A DNA stretch of 6,412 nucleotides from Halovivax sp. (GTDB taxonomy: Archaea; Halobacteriota; Halobacteria; Halobacteriales; Natrialbaceae), in NCBI GenBank assembly GCA_007135505.1, contig SLIS01000215.1:1-6412 (forward strand), given 5' to 3'. Every line of letters begins with the position of its first letter. Position 1 is the stretch's first letter. Below are positions 1-5,745 of this stretch, piece by piece. A program made the translations under genes and the position numbers. The notes beneath the pieces were generated by a model. The model saw only the letters and a list, made by a program, of their open reading frames with translations. It was not told where the DNA came from and did not search any database.

Positions 1-829
1 ACAGCCCCTTGTACGTCGCGGCACGCTCGGAATATCCCGGTTCGATCGGGGCGTGATCGGAATAGCGCTCCCGAAGAAGCGATCGGAGCCGCTCCCGTTC
101 GGCCCGCGGAAACCGGAAGCGATCGACGAATCGGACTTCGGCGCGGGCGAGCGCGTAGCCGGCGTGCGTGACGTGGGCGTTTCCCCAGTCCAGAATCGCG
201 GTGATGGCACCGGCGTCGGTGACGAGGAGGTTACCCGGGTGGAAGTCGCCGTGGGTCAACACCGGCCGGCGGTCCGCACTCGGCGGCGGGATCACGGACG
301 ATTCGAGTGTGCCACGGTGCAGGCTGCCGTTGAATCCGTCGGATCGACACACGCCAACGGCGTCGCCGATCCGTTCGAGGCCACCGATCCGATCGGTCCG
401 GTGAGCTGCGTGGAGTCGGCCGAGCGCCCCGGCCGCGTCGGACACGAGTCGGCGGCGAACGCCGGGATCCGCCGTCCGGTACCACGGATCGGGGTTCGAG
501 CCGTCGCGATACTCGTACAATGCCCAACGCGAGGTTCGTCCGTTCGGTTCGTCGCGAATCGATCCCGTCGCGAGGACGTCGGGAACCCGCAGGTCCGTCG
601 TCCCGTCGACCAGCTGGACAACGAACGGTTCGATCACGTCGCCGGTCCAGACGCTCGCCCCATCGATCTTGCACACGGCTCGTGACGGCGCCCCATCGAG
701 TTCGAGGAGGAACGTCTCGGCGACCGAGCCGACGGCCGGGCGTCGGTACCGAACGATCGTCGCATCCAGCGCGGTCGATACGATCCGTTCGACGCACAGC
801 GGTGTCGTCGGTTCCTCGTCGTGGGTCAT
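1..829 (-). CDS. APH/choline-kinase-fold phosphotransferase, C-terminus cut by window edge
   Basis: This minus-strand reading frame starts at the ATG at 829-827 and stays open to the window edge, giving 276 residues with no stop. It has the hallmarks of the aminoglycoside phosphotransferase/choline kinase fold (PF01636 type): a putative nucleotide-binding lysine (K54, in VCKID), the catalytic loop LTHGDFHPGNLLV (H193, D195, N200), and the metal-binding aspartate D214 in AILDWGNAH. A helix with GRLHAAHR at 137-144 precedes the catalytic loop, as is usual. The family moves the ATP gamma-phosphate to a hydroxyl of a small molecule; the substrate here cannot be read from the sequence, and antibiotic resistance should not be assumed. 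The protein has no signal peptide and is presumably cytoplasmic. It is transcribed away from the FkbM-type gene, with 70 bases between the two starts. The family is near certain; the substrate and any link to the pterin-like cluster are open. Confidence 0.88.
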   Translation of the reverse strand, partial: MTHDEEPTTPLCVERIVSTALDATIVRYRRPAVGSVAETFLLELDGAPSRAVCKIDGASVWTGDVIEPFVVQLVDGTTDLRVPDVLATGSIRDEPNGRTSRWALYEYRDGSNPDPWYRTADPGVRRRLVSDAAGALGRLHAAHRTDRIGGLERIGDAVGVCRSDGFNGSLHRGTLESSVIPPPSADRRPVLTHGDFHPGNLLVTDAGAITAILDWGNAHVTHAGYALARAEVRFVDRFRFPRAERERLRSLLRERYSDHAPIEPGYSERAATYKGL

Positions 830-869
830 GGTCGTGTTCACCGCGTCGCCGTCACACCGTAGCACAACA

Positions 870-893
870 CCCAACAGTGACGTCAGCGTTGGG
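870..893. promoter_or_regulatory. Imperfect 24-base palindrome between divergent genes (candidate operator)
   Basis: The arms CCCAAC (870-875) and GTTGGG (888-893) share one centre with the perfect 8-base palindrome TGACGTCA (878-885). Only the two base pairs between arm and core (876/887 and 877/886) fail to match, so 20 of 24 positions are symmetrical. It lies 6 bases before the ATG at 900 and 41 bases before the ATG of the divergent phosphotransferase. A dimeric regulator could reach both promoters from here. It could instead act as a hairpin in the messenger. No protein that would bind it is visible in the window. Confidence 0.4.
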
Positions 894-899
894 GGCGGT

Positions 900-1703
900 A
901 TGCGGAGTAGATCGATCCGGGACGGTGTTCGCGACCGGCTCCGCGGGCTGAGACGCCGCGGCTACTACAGCAGCAGACGGCTTGTTCTCGGCGGATACTA
1001 CCGACTGGTACACCTGAACTACGAACGCCAGTGGATCGCACCGCGAAAGCGAACGCCGGCCGGGACCGTCCGGAGTTACGAACTCTACAACCGCCACGGT
1101 CGAGACGCGATGCTCGCCGAACTCGACGGGCACTGCGATCACGACGCGGTCGTCTTCGACGTCGGCGCGAACGTCGGCGTCTACGCCCTGGCACTCGCCG
1201 CGGGGCGCCCGGATCGACGCGTCGTGGCATTCGAGCCGGCACCGCCCGTCGCCGACCAGCTACGGGCCAACGTTCGGCTGAACGACCTCGAGGACCGGAT
1301 CGACGTCCGGCCTACCGGCCTCGGTGACGAAGCGGGCGACCGTCCGTTCTACGTCTCGACCTACACGGAACTCTCCGCATTCGACCGCGAGAGCGCGAGC
1401 CGGTGGGAGGCGTCCGTCGCCGACGTGTGTCCGGTTCCAGTCGAGCGACTCGACGCCGTCGTCGAGGCGGGCCCGACGCCGGACGTCGTCAAGATCGACG
1501 TCGAAGGGGCCGCCCCGGCGGTACTGCGGGGTGGCCGAGAGACGCTGACGACGCACCGACCGACGGTGTTTCTCGAGATCCACGAGAAGGGACTCGACGG
1601 CGACGAACCCGACGAGTGTCGAGAAACCCTCACCGACATCGGGTACGGCGTCCGCGACCGCGGCGACTACTGGCTGGCCGAACCACTCGAATCCGATCGC
1701 TGA
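900..1703 (+). CDS. FkbM-family SAM-dependent methyltransferase
   Basis: This encodes 267 residues and is probably an O-methyltransferase using S-adenosylmethionine. The SAM-binding motif I is FDVGANVG (86-93), followed by the ribose-contacting acidic residue E112 in AFEPAP. The FkbM signature VKIDVEGAAPAVLRGG sits at 197-212, with FLEIHEKG at 224-231 after it. The N-terminal 45 residues are strongly basic with many Arg and Tyr (RLRGLRRRGYYSSRR) and may contact a membrane or polyanion; there is no convincing membrane helix. The frame stays open upstream to an ATG at 669, but that part overlaps the divergent phosphotransferase gene and reads as shadow sequence, so the ATG at 900 is chosen. A GGGGGCGGT just before it is at best a weak ribosome-binding site. 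FkbM enzymes often methylate sugars or polyketides; the acceptor here is unknown. The following gene is 124 bases away and has its own putative promoter. Confidence 0.88.
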   Translation: MRSRSIRDGVRDRLRGLRRRGYYSSRRLVLGGYYRLVHLNYERQWIAPRKRTPAGTVRSYELYNRHGRDAMLAELDGHCDHDAVVFDVGANVGVYALALAAGRPDRRVVAFEPAPPVADQLRANVRLNDLEDRIDVRPTGLGDEAGDRPFYVSTYTELSAFDRESASRWEASVADVCPVPVERLDAVVEAGPTPDVVKIDVEGAAPAVLRGGRETLTTHRPTVFLEIHEKGLDGDEPDECRETLTDIGYGVRDRGDYWLAEPLESDR

Positions 1704-1789
1704 GGGGTCCACCGTCGAATCGAGAGCGAGCGACTGGACTGGCCAGCGCGACGGACCGGACAAGCCGATCAAAGCCGGGCGTGAACGAC

Positions 1790-1804
1790 CGAAAGACGTT
1801 TTTT
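1790..1804 (+). promoter_or_regulatory. Putative archaeal BRE/TATA promoter for a leaderless transcript
   Basis: A CGAAA (1790-1794), resembling the haloarchaeal TFB-recognition element, is followed by a run of six T (1799-1804). The centre of the T run is about 27 bases before the ATG at 1828, which would place the transcription start at or next to the start codon. The surroundings are GC-rich, so the box stands out. The same T run could also end transcription from the FkbM gene, and both roles are possible together. Confidence 0.5.
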
Positions 1805-1827
1805 CAATTCCGACGAACTGTAACGAT

Positions 1828-2211
1828 ATGAGTCGGGCCGAGCGGCTGCGAGTCCCGGGACTTTCCCCGCTGCAGTGGCTCGCGATCGCGCTCGTCGTCC
1901 TCACCGGCGGGATACACCTCGGCCTCGGCATCGCGTTCCTGCCGGATCCGCTGGCGATCGCGTTCGTTCTCGCCGGACTCGGCTTCGCCGGTGCGCTCGT
2001 CCTCTTCGTACTGGACGTCCGTCGACGATTGCTGTACCTGGTCGGAATCCCGTTCGTCGGCGCCCAGATCGTCCTCTGGTACGCGCTCAGTAGACCGACC
2101 GGCGCCGGCGACGTCTCGATCGGCGCCGCCATCGACAAGTTCGCACAACTCCTGTTGATCGTCGTCCTCGTCGTCCTCTATCGACGAAGTCGACGACCCG
2201 AACGGACGTGA
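1828..2211 (+). CDS. Small four-helix membrane protein, haloarchaeal conserved family
   Basis: This encodes 127 residues with four predicted membrane helices at about 15-38, 42-63, 68-87 and 100-118. A short basic N-terminus (MSRAERLR) precedes them, and an Arg-rich tail (YRRSRRPERT) suggests a cytoplasmic C-terminus. Features that look like conserved family signatures are TGGIHLGLG (26-34), FLPDPL (37-42), GIPFVGAQIVLWY (73-85) and AIDKFAQ (101-107). From memory this resembles a small haloarchaeal membrane family of unknown function (possibly the one called DUF7475; not checked). No enzymatic motif is visible. Its TGA overlaps the GTG start of the phosphatidyltransferase gene by four bases, so the two are very likely translated together, and a role as a partner or helper of that enzyme is a reasonable inference. 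The open frame, the promoter and the good family match make the gene itself secure. Confidence 0.82.
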   Translation: MSRAERLRVPGLSPLQWLAIALVVLTGGIHLGLGIAFLPDPLAIAFVLAGLGFAGALVLFVLDVRRRLLYLVGIPFVGAQIVLWYALSRPTGAGDVSIGAAIDKFAQLLLIVVLVVLYRRSRRPERT

Positions 2212-3032
2212 CGATCGTGCACTGGAATAGACGAAAGACGTGGTCCGTGGGCCTGCTCCGGCGGTTTGTGGCGACCATCCTCGGCACCGGCCTCCTCGCC
2301 GGAGCGGGGACGCTCGTCGTCGGCGTATACTGGCCGGCCGTTGTCACCAGCGAGTTCCTCGCGTGGGTGGCGCTGGTCCTCGGCTGTGAGTTGCTCGTCG
2401 TCGGGGCGGTGATCGAGCGTGCACACGGCCGCCGTGACGTCGAACGCATCACGGCGGCCTCGTGGATTACACTTGCCCGAGCGGTCGCGCTGGCGCTACT
2501 GGTCGGCGTGCTCGTCGCGGGCTCACCGTCGCGGACGGTCGGGTGGGTGTCGAGTGCGTTCTTCGCAGTCGCCGTCCTCCTCGACGGCGTCGACGGCCTC
2601 GTCGCCCGCCTCACGGGGACCGTCACGGCGCTCGGCAGCCGCCTCGACGCCGAAATTGACGGACTCACGACGCTCGTCGGCGCGGCGGCGGCCGTCGGTA
2701 CGGGTGCCGCGTCGCTTCCCTTCCTCGCCGTCGGCGTCGCACGATACGCCTTCGTCGGCAGCCTCTGGTGGCGACGGCGTCGCGGCCGTTCGGTCCGGGA
2801 GTTGTCCTCGAGCCGGCTTCGAACCGGACTTTCCGCGCTCCTCCTTGTCACGATCTGGCTCGCCCTCTTGCCGACGACGGACGATGCCCGCACGACGCTA
2901 CTCACGACGGCCATGGCGATTCCCTTCCTGTGTCACTTCGGCTGGGACTGGTTGAGAGCCACCATGCGCGTCGGCCCCCCGCGCGGAGGGGGTGACGGGG
3001 ACAGTGTGAGGGACACGCAAACACCCAAGTAG
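2208..3032 (+). CDS. CDP-alcohol phosphatidyltransferase family membrane enzyme
   Basis: This integral membrane protein of 274 residues should move a phospho-alcohol group from a CDP-linked donor to an acceptor alcohol, releasing CMP. The family signature D-x2-D-G-x2-A-R-x8-G-x3-D-x3-D is complete: D126, D129, G130, A133, R134, G143, D147 and D151. These aspartates bind the two metal ions and act as catalytic base in characterised members. The helix before it carries the usual ITLAR element (WITLARA, 86-92). Hydrophobic segments lie at about 22-43, 51-68, 83-104, 110-127, 153-178, 207-222 and 230-245, followed by a polar tail. The GTG start at 2208 overlaps the previous stop (GTGA), implying coupled translation. 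Members make archaetidylserine, archaetidylglycerol or archaetidylinositol phosphates; the alcohol used here cannot be told. The gene lies next to a pterin-like cluster, so an unusual acceptor is possible. Confidence 0.9.
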   Translation: MTIVHWNRRKTWSVGLLRRFVATILGTGLLAGAGTLVVGVYWPAVVTSEFLAWVALVLGCELLVVGAVIERAHGRRDVERITAASWITLARAVALALLVGVLVAGSPSRTVGWVSSAFFAVAVLLDGVDGLVARLTGTVTALGSRLDAEIDGLTTLVGAAAAVGTGAASLPFLAVGVARYAFVGSLWWRRRRGRSVRELSSSRLRTGLSALLLVTIWLALLPTTDDARTTLLTTAMAIPFLCHFGWDWLRATMRVGPPRGGGDGDSVRDTQTPK

Positions 3033-3033
3033 G

Positions 3034-3041
3034 TTCATATT
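3034..3041 (+). promoter_or_regulatory. Weak TATA-like box upstream of the dehydrogenase gene
   Basis: TTCATATT is the only AT-rich octamer in the 101-base gap between the phosphatidyltransferase and dehydrogenase genes. If it works as a TATA box, transcription would start near 3063, inside the second copy of the direct repeat listed next. That would give a leader of about 70 bases, which fits the presence of a Shine-Dalgarno sequence before the ATG at 3134. No clear BRE is visible, since the box begins right after the upstream stop codon. Confidence 0.3.
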
Positions 3042-3068
3042 GACCGGACAGCTATCGTGACCGGACAG
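3041..3068. repeat. Two direct repeats of TGACCGGACAG, 17 bases apart
   Basis: The 11-base unit TGACCGGACAG occurs at 3041-3051 and exactly again at 3058-3068. The bases after each copy are also alike (CTATCG and TATCG). The period of 17 bases is not a whole number of helical turns but suits a pair of regulator sites. The repeats sit just downstream of the TATA-like box and over the expected transcription start, where a bound protein would block transcription. They lie in the gap after the phosphatidyltransferase stop codon, so they are not explained by coding. Confidence 0.5.
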
Positions 3069-3121
3069 TATCGACTCGAGCGAGCCCTCCTCCCGCGGAT
3101 TTGCTCGCCCGTCGGGCCGAC

Positions 3122-3129
3122 GGAGGGTG
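3122..3129 (+). promoter_or_regulatory. Shine-Dalgarno sequence that fixes the dehydrogenase start
   Basis: GGAGGGTG matches the archaeal consensus GGAGGTGA closely and ends four bases before the ATG at 3134. It supports that ATG over the in-frame TTG at 3101. Many haloarchaeal messengers are leaderless, so a strong site here implies a real untranslated leader. Confidence 0.65.
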
Positions 3130-3133
3130 CGCG

Positions 3134-4165
3134 ATGACGGCGCGACGAGTCGTGTTCACCGACGCCCGGTCGGTCGAAATCGAGCGCTACGCGACGCCTG
3201 ACCCCGACCCGAGCGAGGTCCGGGTTCGAACGCGCTCGTCGGCGATCAGTGCCGGCACGGAGGGGCTGCTCTATCGGGGCGACGCCCCCGACGACCTCGC
3301 GGCGGACGAGGCGATCGACGCCCTGGCGGGCGACTGCACCTTCCCGATCGCGTACGGCTACGCCGCCGTCGGGCGGGTGGCCGCCGTGGGCCGCGAGGTC
3401 GACGACGAGTGGCTCGGCCGGCGCGTGTTCGCCTACAACCCACACGAGAGTCACTTCCTCGCCGACCCGACCGCCCTCGTTCCAGTCCCCGATCGCGTCT
3501 CGACCCGGACGGCGACGCTCTTCGCCAACGCCGAGAGTGCGGTCTCGTTCCTGCTCGACGGCGAACCCCGGATCGGCGAGTGCGTCGCCGTCCACGGACA
3601 GGGCGTCGTCGGCCTGCTGACGACTGCGTTACTCGCCCGGACCCCCATCGAGACGCTCGTCACGGTCGATCGGTACGAGAGTCGCCGATCGCTATCGCGA
3701 TCGTTCGGCGCCGATCGGTCGATCGAACCGGCGTCCACCGATTCGTCGGGAACGGACGACGTCGCGTCGGAATTCGAGGCGATCGCCGGGCGGCGAGCCG
3801 ACCTGACGTACGAACTCTCGGGCAGCCCCGAGGCCCTCGAGGCCGCGATCGCGACGACCGGGTTCGACGGGCGCGTAATCGTCGGATCGTGGTACGGCGA
3901 CAGGCCGGTGACCGCCGATCTCGGCGGCCGGTTCCACCGGGATCGGATCGACGTCCGCTCGAGCCAGGTGAGTACGATCGCACCCCGTCATCGGGGTCGC
4001 TGGTCCCGCGACCGCCGCCACGAAATTACCTGGCGCTGGCTCGAGCGACTCGACCTCGATGACGTGTTCACCCACGAGTTCTCCGTAGAGCGGGCGGCCG
4101 ACGCGTATCGACTCCTCGAGGAACGACCCGACGAGGCGGTCGGGGTATCGTTGTCCTACGAGTGA
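3134..4165 (+). CDS. MDR-superfamily dehydrogenase lacking the canonical zinc ligands
   Basis: This encodes 343 residues, a normal length for medium-chain dehydrogenases/reductases. The N-terminal GroES-like domain spans about 1-125 and the Rossmann domain begins near 148. The nucleotide-binding loop is HGQGVVG (154-160); D179 at the end of the second strand suggests a preference for NAD. Where zinc alcohol dehydrogenases have the catalytic Cys this protein has SAGTEG (39-44), and where they have GHE it has YGYAAVG (74-80). The four-Cys structural zinc site is absent, and the only cysteines are C68 and C150. The SAGTE motif and ANAESAVSF (131-139) recall BchC-like dehydrogenases and the 'zinc-binding dehydrogenases' found beside PTPS paralogues. 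The ATG at 3134 is chosen for its Shine-Dalgarno sequence. The PTPS homologue follows after 49 bases, so the substrate is probably an intermediate of that cluster. The oxidoreductase fold is secure; the substrate is unknown. Confidence 0.88.
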   Translation: MTARRVVFTDARSVEIERYATPDPDPSEVRVRTRSSAISAGTEGLLYRGDAPDDLAADEAIDALAGDCTFPIAYGYAAVGRVAAVGREVDDEWLGRRVFAYNPHESHFLADPTALVPVPDRVSTRTATLFANAESAVSFLLDGEPRIGECVAVHGQGVVGLLTTALLARTPIETLVTVDRYESRRSLSRSFGADRSIEPASTDSSGTDDVASEFEAIAGRRADLTYELSGSPEALEAAIATTGFDGRVIVGSWYGDRPVTADLGGRFHRDRIDVRSSQVSTIAPRHRGRWSRDRRHEITWRWLERLDLDDVFTHEFSVERAADAYRLLEERPDEAVGVSLSYE

Positions 4166-4184
4166 GGCGCGACGCGGCCGATTC

Positions 4185-4189
4185 TTTAT
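4185..4189 (+). promoter_or_regulatory. Putative TATA box for the PTPS homologue
   Basis: TTTAT in an ATTCTTTATC context is centred 28 bases before the ATG at 4215, the spacing expected for a leaderless haloarchaeal transcript. The 49-base gap is otherwise mixed in sequence and has no Shine-Dalgarno site before that ATG. This suggests that the PTPS, glycosyltransferase and methyltransferase genes can be transcribed separately from the dehydrogenase gene. Confidence 0.5.
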
Positions 4190-4214
4190 CAGGTTAGTCA
4201 CACTACGTGGAATC

Positions 4215-4598
4215 ATGTACGAGGTTTCGGTCACCCGGTCGTTCGTCGCCCAGCACGCCCTCACCGTGGCGAAGGCCGGGCCCGAGGGGAGGGTCCACTC
4301 ACACCAGTACACGGTCGAGGTGACGTTCTCGGGACCGACGCTCGACGAGCAGGGATACCTCGTCGACATCGACGAGCTGACGGAGGCACTCGACGGGCTG
4401 GTCGCTCACTTTAGCGATCGAACGCTCAACGAACTCGAGCCGTTCGAGGGGCTGAACCCCAGCGTCGAGCACTTCTCGAGGATTTTCGGCGACCGACTGC
4501 TCGCGACCCTCGAACCCGAGCCGGCGACCGAACTTCGGGTCTCGATGAGCGAAGACGACGTCGCCCGCGTCGCCCACGAGCGCCGACTCGAGGAGTGA
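4215..4598 (+). CDS. Divergent 6-pyruvoyl-tetrahydropterin synthase (PTPS/QueD) homologue
   Basis: This encodes 127 residues, the usual length of a T-fold PTPS/QueD protein. The three zinc-binding histidines are present: H14 (VAQHAL) and H28 and H30 (VHSHQY, in place of the usual HGHxY). Other family landmarks are YLVDIDEL (48-55), TLNEL (70-74) and NPSVEHFSRI (81-90). Compared by eye with E. coli QueD, the catalytic Cys four residues before H28 is E24, and the Asp-His of the LDH motif is S67-D68. The pterin-anchoring Glu aligns with M111 or, with a small shift, E113. It is thus unlikely to make 6-pyruvoyl- or 6-carboxy-tetrahydropterin by the known mechanism. No QueC or QueE gene is near, which argues against archaeosine synthesis. 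From memory, Streptomyces SCO6650 is a PTPS-fold protein that has likewise lost the triad. A pterin-like or pyrimidine substrate is inferred from the fold. Confidence 0.87.
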   Translation: MYEVSVTRSFVAQHALTVAKAGPEGRVHSHQYTVEVTFSGPTLDEQGYLVDIDELTEALDGLVAHFSDRTLNELEPFEGLNPSVEHFSRIFGDRLLATLEPEPATELRVSMSEDDVARVAHERRLEE

Positions 4599-4599
4599 G

Positions 4600-5745
4600 A
4601 TGGACGTCGGACTCGTCGTCTACGGTGGCCTCGATCGGACCTCCGGCGGGTTTCGGTACGACAGGAAGCTCGTCTCGGCGCTCGAAGCACGGGGTGACGA
4701 GGTCGACGTCGTTTCGATCCCCTGGCGAACGTACCCGCGACACCTCGCAGACGGCCTGTCCAGGTCGCTCCGATCGAGGCTGAATCAGCCGTACGACGTC
4801 CTCCTCCAGGACGAACTCTGTCACCCGTCGCTCTGGCGGCACAACCGACACCTGGACCGACCGAAAGCGGTCGTCTCGATCGTCCACCTGCTCCGATCCG
4901 GCCCGACGAGCGGCCCGACTCGGCCCCTGTACCGTGCGATCGAACGCCGGTACCTCGAATCGGTCGATGCGGCGGTCTGTACGAGCCACGATACGCACGA
5001 TCGGACGCGGACACTCGCCGACCTGCCGACGCTCGTCGCACCGCCGTCGGGTCGCGTCGAGGGGGCAGCACACTCGCCGAAACGGGTGGAAAGCCGAGCA
5101 CGTGGCGGACGGCTCCGGGCCGTGTTCGTCGGGAACCTGCTCCCGCGAAAGGGAGTTCGAACGCTCCTGTCGGCGCTCGCACGGACCGACCGACAGGTCG
5201 AGTTGACCGTCGTCGGGAGTCACGAGGGAGACCCGGAATACGCTCGCTCGGCGCGTGCGGATGCTTACGATCTCGGAATCGCCGACCGCGTCGCGTTCAC
5301 GGGCGAGGTTCCGTCCGGGGAACTCGATCGGCTGCTGGCACGATCGCACGTACTCGCGGTACCGGCCAGCTACGAAGGGTTCGGAATGGTCTACCTGGAG
5401 GCGATGGAGTACGGCGTAGTTCCGATCGCCAGCGCCGTCGGCGGAGCGAGCGAAATCGTCGAGCACGGGCGGAATGGCTTCCTCGTCGAACCGGACGATC
5501 CGGACGAAATCGCGTCGATCCTATCGGCGCTGACCGCAGACCGCGACGCGCTCGCCCGACTCGGCACGAACGCACTCGAGACGGCTGCCCGGCATCCGAC
5601 CTGGGCGGTGACGATGGGACGCGTTCGATCGTTCCTCCGGACGGTGGTCGACGACGCGAGCGAGGGGACGAGAACCGACTCCCTCGCTGGGGGCGCGTCG
5701 AGCGCGAACGCCGAGACGGGTCGAGAGCGGGGTGACTCGGCGTGA
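4600..5745 (+). CDS. GT4-type (GT-B fold) glycosyltransferase
   Basis: This encodes 381 residues. The N-terminal acceptor half starts MDVGLVVYGGLDRTSGGF, with the glycine-rich loop common in GT4 enzymes near 15-19. The C-terminal donor half starts near 172 with AVFVGNLLPRKG (174-185), where R183 and K184 should contact donor phosphate. The E-x7-E motif is E259 to E267 (EGFGMVYLE), followed by GGASEIVEHGRNGFLV (281-296). It should be a retaining enzyme using a nucleotide sugar. There is no membrane helix. Residues 351-381 form a Gly, Ser and Glu-rich tail, probably disordered. The ATG lies one base after the PTPS stop with AGGAG at 4591-4595 as ribosome-binding site, and the stop overlaps the next start. 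This tight coupling suggests that it glycosylates the product of the PTPS-like enzyme, as a distinct pterin glycosyltransferase does for biopterin in cyanobacteria. Donor and acceptor are not known. Confidence 0.9.
   Translation: MDVGLVVYGGLDRTSGGFRYDRKLVSALEARGDEVDVVSIPWRTYPRHLADGLSRSLRSRLNQPYDVLLQDELCHPSLWRHNRHLDRPKAVVSIVHLLRSGPTSGPTRPLYRAIERRYLESVDAAVCTSHDTHDRTRTLADLPTLVAPPSGRVEGAAHSPKRVESRARGGRLRAVFVGNLLPRKGVRTLLSALARTDRQVELTVVGSHEGDPEYARSARADAYDLGIADRVAFTGEVPSGELDRLLARSHVLAVPASYEGFGMVYLEAMEYGVVPIASAVGGASEIVEHGRNGFLVEPDDPDEIASILSALTADRDALARLGTNALETAARHPTWAVTMGRVRSFLRTVVDDASEGTRTDSLAGGASSANAETGRERGDSA
5729..5735 (+). promoter_or_regulatory. Shine-Dalgarno sequence inside the glycosyltransferase gene
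   Basis: GGGGTGA lies six bases before the GTG at 5742 and differs from the consensus GGAGGTGA only slightly. It supports that GTG as the start of the methyltransferase, which has no in-frame ATG until residue 55, inside motif I. Confidence 0.5.

Noticed and set aside
53..685. Plus-strand open frame (210 codons) at the left edge
   Set aside because: It is antisense to the phosphotransferase, whose HGDFHPGN and ILDWG motifs are read on the minus strand. The plus-strand translation has no motif.
1..829. Aminoglycoside-resistance gene
   Set aside because: Only the broad phosphotransferase fold is supported. The motifs are shared with choline, homoserine and sugar kinases, and haloarchaea carry many such genes without resistance roles.
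669..899. 77-codon upstream extension of the FkbM frame from the ATG at 669
   Set aside because: It overlaps the divergent phosphotransferase gene by 161 bases, and its Ser, Arg and Thr-rich translation looks like shadow sequence. The FkbM protein reads naturally from the ATG at 900.
1799..1804. T run as a dedicated terminator of the FkbM gene
   Set aside because: There is no hairpin before it, and its spacing to the ATG at 1828 together with the upstream CGAAA fits a promoter better. A terminator role remains possible but is not listed separately.
1260..2138. Minus-strand open frame (292 codons) spanning the FkbM end, the gap and the membrane protein gene
   Set aside because: It crosses two well-supported genes and a promoter-like gap, and its translation is low in information and has no recognisable motif.
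3101..3133. TTG start for the dehydrogenase, adding 11 residues
   Set aside because: A strong Shine-Dalgarno sequence at 3122-3129 lies inside that extension and serves the ATG at 3134, which begins the family's normal N-terminus.
4426..5466. Long minus-strand open frame (346 codons) opposite the PTPS and glycosyltransferase genes
   Set aside because: Its translation is rich in Arg and Ser with no domain motifs, and the plus strand here carries clear GT4 and PTPS motifs. GC-rich third positions keep antisense frames open.
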